64,000 bases of DNA from UBA830 sp038146925 (GTDB lineage Bacteria > Pseudomonadota > Alphaproteobacteria > MPNO01 > UBA830). The notes below the pieces were generated by a model. The model was not told the origin of the DNA, ran no database searches, and worked only from the letters and a program-made list of their open reading frames with translations. The position numbers and the translations under genes were made by a program. The stretch's first letter is position 1. Each line of letters begins with the position of its first letter. The DNA lies in assembly GCA_038146925.1 (NCBI GenBank), contig JAYQSP010000011.1, forward strand, positions 1,302,001-1,366,000, read 5' to 3'. This document shows positions 43,589 to 51,091 of the stretch, piece by piece.

Positions 43589-44542
43589 ATGCGCCTTATC
43601 AGCCTTGTTCCCGTCGGCACGAAGATCGACTTCATGCGGTTCCGCAAAATTGCGGCCATATTCTCACTTGCGCTGGTTGTCGTATCGGCCGGCCTTTTCT
43701 TTACCAAGGGACTGAACTTCGGGATCGATTTCCGGGGCGGAATCCTGATGGAAATCCGCACCGACGGTCCCGCCGACATCTCCAAACTCCGGAGCACACT
43801 GAACGAACTGAACCTTGGCGAAGTTCAACTGCAGGAATTCGGCCAGCCGACCGACGTGCTCATCCGTATCGAGCGTCAGCCCGGCGGCGAGAAGGGCCAG
43901 CAGATTGCGGTCGAGAAAGCCAAGGCAGCGCTGGGAGAAAAGGTCAACTATCGCCGTACGGAGTTTGTCGGCCCGAAAGTGGGTGGCGAACTGATTGAGG
44001 CGGGGGTTACGGCCGTCCTGCTGGCGATGGCGGCCATGCTCGTCTACATCTGGTTCCGGTTTGAGTGGCAGTTCGGGGTGGGCGCGGTGGTGGCGCTGCT
44101 TCATGACGTCGCGCTGACGATCGGTGTCTTTGCGCTGCTGGGGCTTGAATTCAATCTGTCTACCGTCGCCGCGATTCTGACCATTGCGGGCTATTCGATC
44201 AACGATACCGTGGTCGTCTATGACCGCGTCCGCGAGAACCTGCGGAAGTTCAAGCAGATGTCGCTCTACGAGCTGTTGAACCTGTCAGTCAACGGCACCC
44301 TGTCGCGCACCCTGTTGACCAGCGTGACCACCCTGATCGCGCTCGGGGCGCTCTACTTCTTCGGTGGCGAGGTCATCAAGGGCTTCAGCTTCGCAATGAT
44401 CTGGGGAGTTATAGTCGGTACCTATTCGTCGATTTTCATCGCCGTGCCGCTGCTGGTCTACATGAACCTGCGCCGAAGCGGTCTGATCGTCGGGGAAGAA
44501 ATGGACGACGCGCCCACGGGCAAGCCCGCCGACCAGGGATGA
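43589..44542 (+). CDS. secF: Protein translocase subunit SecF
   Basis: A 317-residue partner of SecD with six helices. The DFRGGILMEI motif (GIDFRGGILMEI) lies near residue 49 and the Asp/Arg signature STVAAILTIAGYSINDTVVVYDRVRENL in the membrane domain. It starts 13 bp after secD and overlaps the next gene by 4 bp (ATGA). Confidence 0.97.
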   Translation: MRLISLVPVGTKIDFMRFRKIAAIFSLALVVVSAGLFFTKGLNFGIDFRGGILMEIRTDGPADISKLRSTLNELNLGEVQLQEFGQPTDVLIRIERQPGGEKGQQIAVEKAKAALGEKVNYRRTEFVGPKVGGELIEAGVTAVLLAMAAMLVYIWFRFEWQFGVGAVVALLHDVALTIGVFALLGLEFNLSTVAAILTIAGYSINDTVVVYDRVRENLRKFKQMSLYELLNLSVNGTLSRTLLTSVTTLIALGALYFFGGEVIKGFSFAMIWGVIVGTYSSIFIAVPLLVYMNLRRSGLIVGEEMDDAPTGKPADQG

Positions 44543-44919
44543 ACGACATCACGCCGGCGGTTCCGGCAGGGCGGCAGCTGATCCAGGGTTATGGGGCCGG
44601 CAATTTTCGTATCGCCGGCGAAGCCCATTCCGGTTCGGTGATTATTCTTCCCGAAATCACGATGTCCTGGAGCGTCACCCGTTATGAAGACATTGCGGCG
44701 GAAACCTTGTCCGCGGTGGCGGAAGCCCGCGACAGTATCGAAGTTCTTCTGATCGGCTGTGGTCCGCGAATGGGCATGCCGCGCGCCGACATCCGCGACT
44801 ACCTGAAGGGGTTCGGCATCGTACCGGAATGGATGGATACAGGCGCCGCCTGTCGAACGTTCAATGTGTTGCTGACGGAAGATCGCGCGGTCGCCGCCGC
44901 CCTGATAGCGGTGGAATAA
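44539..44919 (+). CDS. Mth938-like / NDUFAF3-family protein (DUF498)
   Basis: A 126-residue soluble protein of the Mth938 fold. LIQGYGAGNFRIAGEAHSGSVIILP and VLLIGCGPRMGMPRADIRDYLKGFGIVPEWMDTGAACRTFNVLLTED (in part) match the bacterial homologues of the mitochondrial complex I assembly factor NDUFAF3. The gene follows secF in many alphaproteobacteria. A role in complex I assembly or membrane-protein biogenesis is inferred from the family and from the Sec neighbourhood. Confidence 0.9.
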   Translation: MNDITPAVPAGRQLIQGYGAGNFRIAGEAHSGSVIILPEITMSWSVTRYEDIAAETLSAVAEARDSIEVLLIGCGPRMGMPRADIRDYLKGFGIVPEWMDTGAACRTFNVLLTEDRAVAAALIAVE

Positions 44920-44931
44920 GGTTTAGCGGAC

Positions 44932-44961
44932 AAAAAAGAAGGGGGCCCGGAGGCCCCCTTC
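44932..44961 (-). terminator. Intrinsic terminator of the PuuD-like gene
   Basis: GAAGGGGGCC (44938..44947) and GGCCCCCTTC (44952..44961) form a perfect 10-bp stem with a 4-nt loop, followed on the minus strand by a run of T residues (AAAAAA on the plus strand at 44932..44937). It terminates the minus-strand gene and may also serve the convergent secDF unit. Confidence 0.9.
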
Positions 44962-44982
44962 GGTGTGCGTTCTGTAAAGAGG

Positions 44983-45588
44983 TCAGAACAGGTTCTGTGC
45001 CGCCACCATGGCGTAGAGCATGGGGATCGACAGCATCGTGTTGGTCCGCGAGAACAGCATCGCGGTACGGCCCGCTTTCGCTTTCTCGTCCGCCTCGACC
45101 TGTACGATGCCGAGCGCTTTCTTCTGGTTCGGCCAGATGATGAACCAGACATTGAACCACATGATCGTGCCCAGCCACATGCCGATGCCGATTGCCGTGT
45201 GCTTCGGCACGCCGTCGGTCAGGCCGATGGCGATCGCGTCGGCGATATAACCGTTCAGCCAGGCCAGGATCAGGCCGGTGATGATCGTGGACATGGCGCC
45301 CCAGCGGAACCAGAACAGGGCCGCCGGCGCGATGACGCCGGTAATCGCCGGTTTCTGTTCGTCCGGGATATTTCCCATGTTGGGTATCTGGACGAAATTG
45401 AAGTACCAGAGGATACCAATCCACATCACGCCGCTGAGAACGTGCAGCCAGCGGAAGATGAAAGCCCACCAGGCCTTGTCCAGTGCAAGGCCGGCGTCGT
45501 GCCAGCCCATGAGTATAACCACAAGCACAACCGCCAGGACGATGCCGGCAATAATCGTGCTTGTCAGATCGGATAGTATTTTAGCCAT
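44983..45588 (-). CDS. PuuD-like (urate hydroxylase N-terminal) membrane protein
   Basis: A 201-residue protein with five or six transmembrane segments and several conserved His/Trp residues (FRWLHVLSGVMWIGILWYF, GMWLGTIMWFNVWFIIWPNQK). This is the membrane domain of the PuuD/urate oxidase N-terminal family (PF06181). Full-length PuuD adds a C-terminal cytochrome c, which is missing, so a different electron carrier or role is expected. Start at 45588 with GAGGGA upstream. An intrinsic terminator follows, and the gene is monocistronic. Confidence 0.85.
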   Translation of the reverse strand: MAKILSDLTSTIIAGIVLAVVLVVILMGWHDAGLALDKAWWAFIFRWLHVLSGVMWIGILWYFNFVQIPNMGNIPDEQKPAITGVIAPAALFWFRWGAMSTIITGLILAWLNGYIADAIAIGLTDGVPKHTAIGIGMWLGTIMWFNVWFIIWPNQKKALGIVQVEADEKAKAGRTAMLFSRTNTMLSIPMLYAMVAAQNLF

Positions 45589-45782
45589 CGTCAAATCCCT
45601 CAGTTTTCGTAGCGATTTGATGCTAACGGGAATGAATCGGCGGTTCAACGCGCATGGGGAAAGTGATGCTGCCAGTCTGTGAAAGCAGCTTTTCCTGAGA
45701 TTAACGTTTAATTACAGTTGGTTAAGATGGTCTGGAAGGTGCTGTCTCGGCATTCGGCGTTCGGCGCCGAATCGTTAAACGC

Positions 45783-47069
45783 TTATTCCGCGTCTTCCGA
45801 AATGGCTGTCCGGACCGCCGCCGTGGCTTTGCTGGCGGCGCGAAATCCGGACATGACGCTTCCGTCGATCGTCGCCGGCACGCCGGTATCCGTCCAGTCG
45901 CCGGCGAGAAACAGGTTCTTAATGCTGGTCGCGGTGCCTGGGCGAGCGTTGACCTGGGCCGGTGTCTGGGCGAAAGTGGCGCGTCTTTCCTTGATGATCC
46001 GCCAGGCGGGCAGGCGGCCCGCCGTGCGTCCGAGAACGGCGCCGGCTTCGGTCCAAAGTCTGTTGGCGATCTCCCAGTTGGGACTGTCCGCCAGCTCGTC
46101 GGCCGCGCTGATCGTCAGCGACACGATATTGTCGCGCACGAATATCCAGTGCGTTTCGGCATTGATCAAACCGAGAAACGGCATGTCCCACGGCAGAGAT
46201 GCGGGTTGTTCGAGCCGGAAATGAGCGTTGACGATTGTTCGCGTTTCCGTCGGCGCCCCGGCTTCAGGCCAGATTTCATTGCACGCCTCGGGCGGCAGGG
46301 CGAGAACGACGGCATCTTCCCGGCCGACGCGCAGCATGCCTTCCGGAAAATACAGGGACGTTACCCGGTGATCCGCCCAGCGTATTCCGCGCAAACGGGC
46401 CTTGAAACGGATCTGGGCGCCCTGGTCGGTCAGGAATTTCTGCGCCGGACGAACAAGCGCGTCGCTAAGACCTTTGTGGAAATACCAAGGTCGGCAGGCT
46501 TCCTCGCCGCGCAGGAAGGTTTCCCGCACGACTTTCCACATCAAGGCAGCCGACGCTTCGGCTCCATCGGTGTTCAGCGCCGCCTGGCACATCGGCTGCC
46601 ACAGTTTTTCGTACAATGCGGACCCGGTGCCGACCGCCTGCGCTACCGTGTCTCCCCTGTCGGCGCGACGCAGCCGGTTGATCTGTGTGAAATATTCCAT
46701 CGGGCGGGTGTTCGGAATGCGCCGGTCAGCGGAAAATATCCAGGTCGGCGGAAAGTTCCTGCCGGGACGCACGCGCCAGCGCTCGCCGGACTTCAGGTCG
46801 AGAAACGGGAAAGCGGCGGGCTTGATCTCGCGTATGGTGTCTTCGGCGTCGATATCGGACAGATACGCGCGGGTGGAATCGTTCGCACCCAGCAACAGAT
46901 GGTTGCCGTTGTCGATCATGCAGCCCAGACTTTCGTCGTGGAACGAGCGCGCCCGCCCACCGGCATGGCCCGCCGCTTCGTACACGGCGACGTCCACGCC
47001 CGACATCGCCGCGCGCGTCGCGCAGGCGAGGCCGGACACACCGGCACCGATAACGTGGATCGTGGGCAT
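45783..47069 (-). CDS. hpnE: Hydroxysqualene dehydroxylase HpnE
   Basis: A 428-residue FAD-dependent amine-oxidase-type flavoprotein. The Rossmann fingerprint is HVIGAGVSGLACATRAA, then EAAGHAGGRARSF; the C-terminal FAD segment is NLFLAGDWTDTGVPATIDGSVMSG. HpnE reduces hydroxysqualene to squalene after HpnC and HpnD in the bacterial route to hopanoids. In this window neither HpnC nor HpnD with catalytic Asp motifs is seen. A carotenoid-type desaturase is less likely given overall similarity. An unrecognised gene follows after 37 bp on the same strand. Confidence 0.85.
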   Translation of the reverse strand: MPTIHVIGAGVSGLACATRAAMSGVDVAVYEAAGHAGGRARSFHDESLGCMIDNGNHLLLGANDSTRAYLSDIDAEDTIREIKPAAFPFLDLKSGERWRVRPGRNFPPTWIFSADRRIPNTRPMEYFTQINRLRRADRGDTVAQAVGTGSALYEKLWQPMCQAALNTDGAEASAALMWKVVRETFLRGEEACRPWYFHKGLSDALVRPAQKFLTDQGAQIRFKARLRGIRWADHRVTSLYFPEGMLRVGREDAVVLALPPEACNEIWPEAGAPTETRTIVNAHFRLEQPASLPWDMPFLGLINAETHWIFVRDNIVSLTISAADELADSPNWEIANRLWTEAGAVLGRTAGRLPAWRIIKERRATFAQTPAQVNARPGTATSIKNLFLAGDWTDTGVPATIDGSVMSGFRAASKATAAVRTAISEDAE

Positions 47070-47106
47070 TACGGTTCTTCTCGTACGTGAAGGCGGCGGG
47101 AATTTG

Positions 47107-47766
47107 TCACGGGGAGGGCCTTTTGCGCAAGCGCAAGCTTATCGCGGTCGAGAAACGGTCCCAGACGCCGAGATCGATTGCTCCGTGGATGCAGGGATCC
47201 ACGGACAGACGGCGCAGCCGTTTCGACAGCAGTTTTTTCTCGTAGATCGTCAGAACCGCCAGTTCCGGATGCGCTTTCCCGGCATCGAAACCGGTGATGC
47301 GGGCGTAGGACTCTGTGGCTCTGTCCACAATTGCGGCCAGAACGGGGCGTGCGCCCGGATCGTTCAGTCCGGATCTTTCAACAGCATGATTTCGCAGCAG
47401 ATCCGATGGGAAAAGGTTGGGATAGGCGCGACGCTGCAGCATCAGTTCGGTCAGGAACTTGGAGACGAACATCGCTTCCAGCGTGCGGGCAGCATCCGGC
47501 GCATCGTAGATACCGGCGATGGCCGTGCCTATCGATCCGGCGCCGAACTGCGACAGCGTCACCAGTTCGCTCATGCGCACGATCTCCGAGCCGGACGCGA
47601 CTTTTTGTTCCGCCTGTCCAATCCGTTCGGCGCAGTCAAGCAGGGGGGCGTCCAGTCCGTTCGTTTGCCCGGTCATCACTGCGACTTCGAGCCTGTGCAG
47701 GGCGCTCAGAGCATCGCCGCGGGCATGGCGTTGCGCTTCGCATAGAAGATCGGACCAGAGAGACAT
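47107..47766 (-). CDS. Unrecognised 219-residue helical protein downstream of hpnE
   Basis: The protein starts MSLWSDLLCEAQRHARGDAL and is predicted to be helical throughout, with no signal peptide. A segment reading YPNLFPSDLLRNHAVE followed by ARPVLAAIVDRATESYARI, and then LTIYEKKLLSKRL, faintly resembles the C-terminal third of squalene/phytoene synthases (LP.DLL...; VL..L..RA...), but the Asp-rich catalytic motifs are absent. Downstream of hpnE by 37 bp on the same strand and likely cotranscribed, divergent from the NDUFAF6-like gene (60 bp between starts). I do not assign a function. Confidence 0.6.
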   Translation of the reverse strand: MSLWSDLLCEAQRHARGDALSALHRLEVAVMTGQTNGLDAPLLDCAERIGQAEQKVASGSEIVRMSELVTLSQFGAGSIGTAIAGIYDAPDAARTLEAMFVSKFLTELMLQRRAYPNLFPSDLLRNHAVERSGLNDPGARPVLAAIVDRATESYARITGFDAGKAHPELAVLTIYEKKLLSKRLRRLSVDPCIHGAIDLGVWDRFSTAISLRLRKRPSP

Positions 47767-47826
47767 GCACGCATGATACTCCGCAGTCTGTACGACTCGG
47801 AACGCGATCCTTACACTCCGATCCCG

Positions 47827-48657
47827 ATGTCGCCCCAAAATCATCGCGAGTACTGCGCCGGGCAGGTCCGGACATACGATTACGATCGTTATTTCGCGGC
47901 GGCCTTCGCACCGGCGGAAGTTCGGCGCGGGTTGCTGGCGTTGTACGCATTTAATCTGGAGATCGCCTCCGCGCGGGAACGGGTGAGCGAAGCTCTGCTG
48001 GGCGAAATCCGGTTGCAATGGTGGCGCGACGCTGTGTCGGAAATATATGATGGGTCGGTCCGGAATCACGCTGTCGCGGCGGAGCTGGCATCGGCCATAG
48101 AAACATTCGCGCTGCCGAAGGAGCCGTTCGATCGTATGATCGACGGCCGTGTTTTCGACATGGACGAAGAAGCGCCGGAAGATATCAATGCGTTCCAGAA
48201 CTACGTTTGCGCGACGGCGGGCGAACTAACCTGTGTCGCCTACCGGATCTGCGGCGTCAACGGCCGGGAAGATCAGGCGCGTCTGCTCGGCAGCGTCTGG
48301 GGAGGCACGGGACTGCTGCGCGCCGTGCCGTTTCATCTGTCCCAGCGCCGCGTCTACCTGCCGAAGGATCTGCTGCGGCGGGCCGGAACAACGGCGTCGA
48401 TGCTGGCCGACAACGGGGCCGGGATCGATATATCTGGCGCCGTGGGCGATCTTACCGAGTTTCTGCTCGGTAAACTGGCGGCGGTGCAAAAGATCGAAAA
48501 GGGTGCGCGGCCGGCCGCGTCATACATCGCCCTCGCGACCAACTATCTGAAACGGCTCCAGGCATGCGGCAACAACGTGTTCTCTAACAGGCTGGAAGGT
48601 GCCCGCAGCGCGCGGCAGCTTCGGATACTGCGCGCGGGATTGACCGGGCGGGTGTGA
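47827..48657 (+). CDS. NDUFAF6-like protein (squalene/phytoene synthase fold)
   Basis: A 276-residue protein whose fold is that of trans-isoprenyl synthases, but both Asp-rich motifs are lost: the first helix reads LYAFNLEIASARERVSEALLGE where catalytic members have DDxxD-type residues, and the second site reads GLLRAVPFHLSQRRVYLPKDLL. This matches NDUFAF6, the mitochondrial complex I assembly factor, and its alphaproteobacterial relatives. Its start at 47827 (MSPQNHREYC) is where homology begins. Together with the Mth938/NDUFAF3 homologue 3 kb away, it suggests a complex I biogenesis context. A true squalene synthase is unlikely. Confidence 0.82.
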   Translation: MSPQNHREYCAGQVRTYDYDRYFAAAFAPAEVRRGLLALYAFNLEIASARERVSEALLGEIRLQWWRDAVSEIYDGSVRNHAVAAELASAIETFALPKEPFDRMIDGRVFDMDEEAPEDINAFQNYVCATAGELTCVAYRICGVNGREDQARLLGSVWGGTGLLRAVPFHLSQRRVYLPKDLLRRAGTTASMLADNGAGIDISGAVGDLTEFLLGKLAAVQKIEKGARPAASYIALATNYLKRLQACGNNVFSNRLEGARSARQLRILRAGLTGRV

Positions 48658-50007
48658 TTATCCGGCCGCGACCTGTTCGCTTCGCCACGCTTCGAGGTCG
48701 CCCAGCGCGCGGTCGGAATGCGCCTTTTTACGTTCGCGTCCCTTGATGCGGTGTTCGAACGGCGGAAACAGGCCGAAATTCACGTTCATGGGCTGGAAGG
48801 TTTCGCTCTCGGCGCCGCCGGTGATGTGATCGAGCAGCGCGCCGAGCGCTGTCGTGACCGGCGGAGGCGAAAACGTTTCGCCTTTTACCTCATGCGCCGC
48901 CATCTGCCCCGTGAGCAACCCGACCGCGGCACTTTCCACGTAACCCTCGACGCCCGTGATCTGACCGGCGAAGCGCAGACGGGGCATGACTTTCAGGCGC
49001 AATTCCCGGTCGAGCAATTTTGGCGAATTCAGGAACGTGTTGCGGTGAATGCCGCCGAGTCGCGCGAAGGATGCGTTTTCGAGCCCCGGGATCATGCGGA
49101 ACACGCGGGTCTGTTCGCCGTGTTTCAGCTTGGTCTGGAAGCCGACCATGTTGTAGAGCGTCGCCAGTGCGTTGTCCTGGCGCAGCTGTACCACGGCATA
49201 CGATTTCTCGTCCTTGTGGGGATTGGTCAGACCGACCGGTTTCATCGGACCGTAGCGCAGCGTGTCTTCGCCGCGAGATGCCATCACCTCGATCGGCAGG
49301 CAGCCTTCGAAATAGGGGGTGTTTTCCTCCCATTCCTTGAATTCGGTCTTTTCCCCGTCGCGCAGCGCCTCGAGAAAGGCGAGGTACTCGTCCCGGTTCA
49401 TCGGACAGTTTATGTAATCCTTGCCGGTGCCGCCCGGACCGGGCTTGTCGTAACGCGACTGGTACCAGGCTTTATCGAAATCGATGCTATCCGTGTAGAT
49501 GATCGGCGCGATCGCATCGAAAAAGGCGAGAGAATTTTCGTCGGTCAACGCGCCAATGGCCTCGGCGAGCGGCGGCGACGTCAGGGGGCCTGTCGCGACG
49601 ATGACGCTTTTCCAGTCCTCGGGCGGCAGACCGGTGACTTCGCCCCTTTCGATGGTGACGAGATCCTGTTCCGCCAGCGCCTGCGTGACGGCGTCGGAAA
49701 ACGCGTCCCGGTCGACGGCCAGCGCGCCGCCGGCGGGAACCTTGTGTCTGTCCGCCATGGCGATGATCAGCGAACCGCAGCGGCGCATCTCCTCGTGCAG
49801 CAGACCGACGGCGTTGTACTCGGCGTCGTCGGACCGGAACGAGTTTGAACAGACCAGCTCGGCCAGCCCGTCCGTCTGATGCGCGTCCGTCGACCGTTCG
49901 GGCCGCATTTCATGCAGAACGACCGGTACGCCGCGCTTCGAGACCTGCCATGCCGCCTCCGATCCGGCGAGACCGCCGCCGACGATATGAACCGGATGGG
50001 CTGTCAT
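48658..50007 (-). CDS. trmFO: Folate/FAD-dependent tRNA (uracil-54) methyltransferase TrmFO
   Basis: A 449-residue flavoprotein that makes m5U54 (ribothymidine) in the T-loop of tRNA with methylenetetrahydrofolate as carbon donor. The FAD fingerprint is HIVGGGLAGSEAAWQ; the active cysteines lie in the AELVCSNSFRSDD and NCPMNRDEY segments. Start at 50007 gives the usual N-terminus; the longer frame runs into chaC. It overlaps chaC by 4 bp (ATGA), and both face the convergent NDUFAF6-like gene. Confidence 0.95.
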   Translation of the reverse strand: MTAHPVHIVGGGLAGSEAAWQVSKRGVPVVLHEMRPERSTDAHQTDGLAELVCSNSFRSDDAEYNAVGLLHEEMRRCGSLIIAMADRHKVPAGGALAVDRDAFSDAVTQALAEQDLVTIERGEVTGLPPEDWKSVIVATGPLTSPPLAEAIGALTDENSLAFFDAIAPIIYTDSIDFDKAWYQSRYDKPGPGGTGKDYINCPMNRDEYLAFLEALRDGEKTEFKEWEENTPYFEGCLPIEVMASRGEDTLRYGPMKPVGLTNPHKDEKSYAVVQLRQDNALATLYNMVGFQTKLKHGEQTRVFRMIPGLENASFARLGGIHRNTFLNSPKLLDRELRLKVMPRLRFAGQITGVEGYVESAAVGLLTGQMAAHEVKGETFSPPPVTTALGALLDHITGGAESETFQPMNVNFGLFPPFEHRIKGRERKKAHSDRALGDLEAWRSEQVAAG

Positions 50008-50714
50008 CTCCGGGACAGCTCGCGCTCGACCAGGTCGCACAGGCGGCGCATCATCGGATCTTTCAGGTCCAGCTCTTCGAGATGCTGCGTCGTATTGAAA
50101 AGGTAATCCGTGCAGGGGCCCAGGTGGCCGCATCCCTGCGCGATATACTGCGCTATTTCCTCCAGCGGGCGGCGGCCGACATACTGCTCGGCATCGTGAT
50201 TGGCAACGAAGGTGATGGCATCGACGGGGCCCTGCTCCGTCCGCACCTTGCCCCATCTGGCGTGGTAGGTTTCGCCGGTCAGTTCGCGCATGAACACGCT
50301 GGTCAGTTCTTCCTGTGCGCGCTGCCGTTTGACGCCGAGAACAATGCCCTTGCAGGATCCTCCCCGGTCGAGAGCCAGCATCATGCCGGGGTTGTCGGGT
50401 GTGCCGCGTCCGAGTTTCGACCAGAAGCAGAACTGCCGGTGATAGCCGTGCAGAGTGCCGGTCCGCATTTCGTCATAGTGAAAAGCCGGATTCCAGATCA
50501 GCGAGCCGTAGCCGAACACCCAGATCATGTCGCCTGGTGGCGCTTCGGCGATCATCTCGTCGCGTCGCGCCATGCGTACCTCGACCGGCGTGCGCTTCAT
50601 GACACCCTCCAGCCCGGCCTCGACGATCATCTCGTCATGACGGCCGTTCAGAAAGTCTTCTCTGGATAGCTGTTTGCCCTGCAAGGGCTTTGTCTTGCGC
50701 AAGACGGTTACCAC
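50004..50714 (-). CDS. chaC: ChaC-like gamma-glutamylcyclotransferase
   Basis: A 236-residue enzyme of the ChaC branch, which degrades glutathione to 5-oxoproline and Cys-Gly. The substrate loop WVFGYGSLIWNPAF is conserved, and the catalytic Glu lies in REL-TGETYHARW-like context (FMRELTGETYHARWGKV). About 60 residues precede the core domain. The stop overlaps the trmFO start. Redox homeostasis is the likely role. Confidence 0.9.
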   Translation of the reverse strand: MVTVLRKTKPLQGKQLSREDFLNGRHDEMIVEAGLEGVMKRTPVEVRMARRDEMIAEAPPGDMIWVFGYGSLIWNPAFHYDEMRTGTLHGYHRQFCFWSKLGRGTPDNPGMMLALDRGGSCKGIVLGVKRQRAQEELTSVFMRELTGETYHARWGKVRTEQGPVDAITFVANHDAEQYVGRRPLEEIAQYIAQGCGHLGPCTDYLFNTTQHLEELDLKDPMMRRLCDLVERELSRR

Positions 50715-50741
50715 TCTGAATTCGGAAGCGCGGAAAATGCC

Positions 50742-51074
50742 TTATTCTGATGCCCCGGTCGAGGGCGTATCCGGTACAGCATAGATCGAAACCGGTTTCG
50801 AAAATCCTTTCACGGTGAAATCGCCGAGGAACTCACCGGCTGTGTTCAGATAGCGTCCGAAGTGCGCGGAGTAAACGATATCGCGGCCTATTACCGTCGG
50901 ATGAAGCGTTTCAACGAACAGGGCGCATCGGGCGATGTTAACCCCGGCTGCGACCTGCCTGTCGCACAACCCTGACAGGATGGCTACGGGGGTGCCGGCT
51001 CCCGGCGCCCCGTCGATCAGCCAGTCGACCGTGGAGTCGCGGTTTGACGAAAGAGTATCGATATCGGATGACAC
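50742..51074 (-). pseudogene. Internally deleted adenylate/guanylate cyclase remnant
   Basis: A 110-residue frame joining two non-adjacent pieces of a class III cyclase. The N-terminal half (SGLCDRQVAAGVNIARCALFV then ETLHPTVIGR) matches the opening sensor part of a common family of cyclase-domain proteins; the end (LNTAGEFLGDFTVKGFSKPV) matches the closing strand after the catalytic domain. The roughly 250-residue middle, including all metal and base ligands, is gone. The open frame across the join points to an in-frame deletion. It lies only 17 bp after the uvrA stop, on the same strand. Confidence 0.65.
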
Positions 51075-51091
51075 CGACTCGGCCCGCGATG

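Noticed and set aside
47827..48657. A functional squalene or phytoene synthase (HpnC/HpnD)
   Set aside because: Both Asp-rich catalytic motifs are missing, and the sequence fits the NDUFAF6-like branch better.
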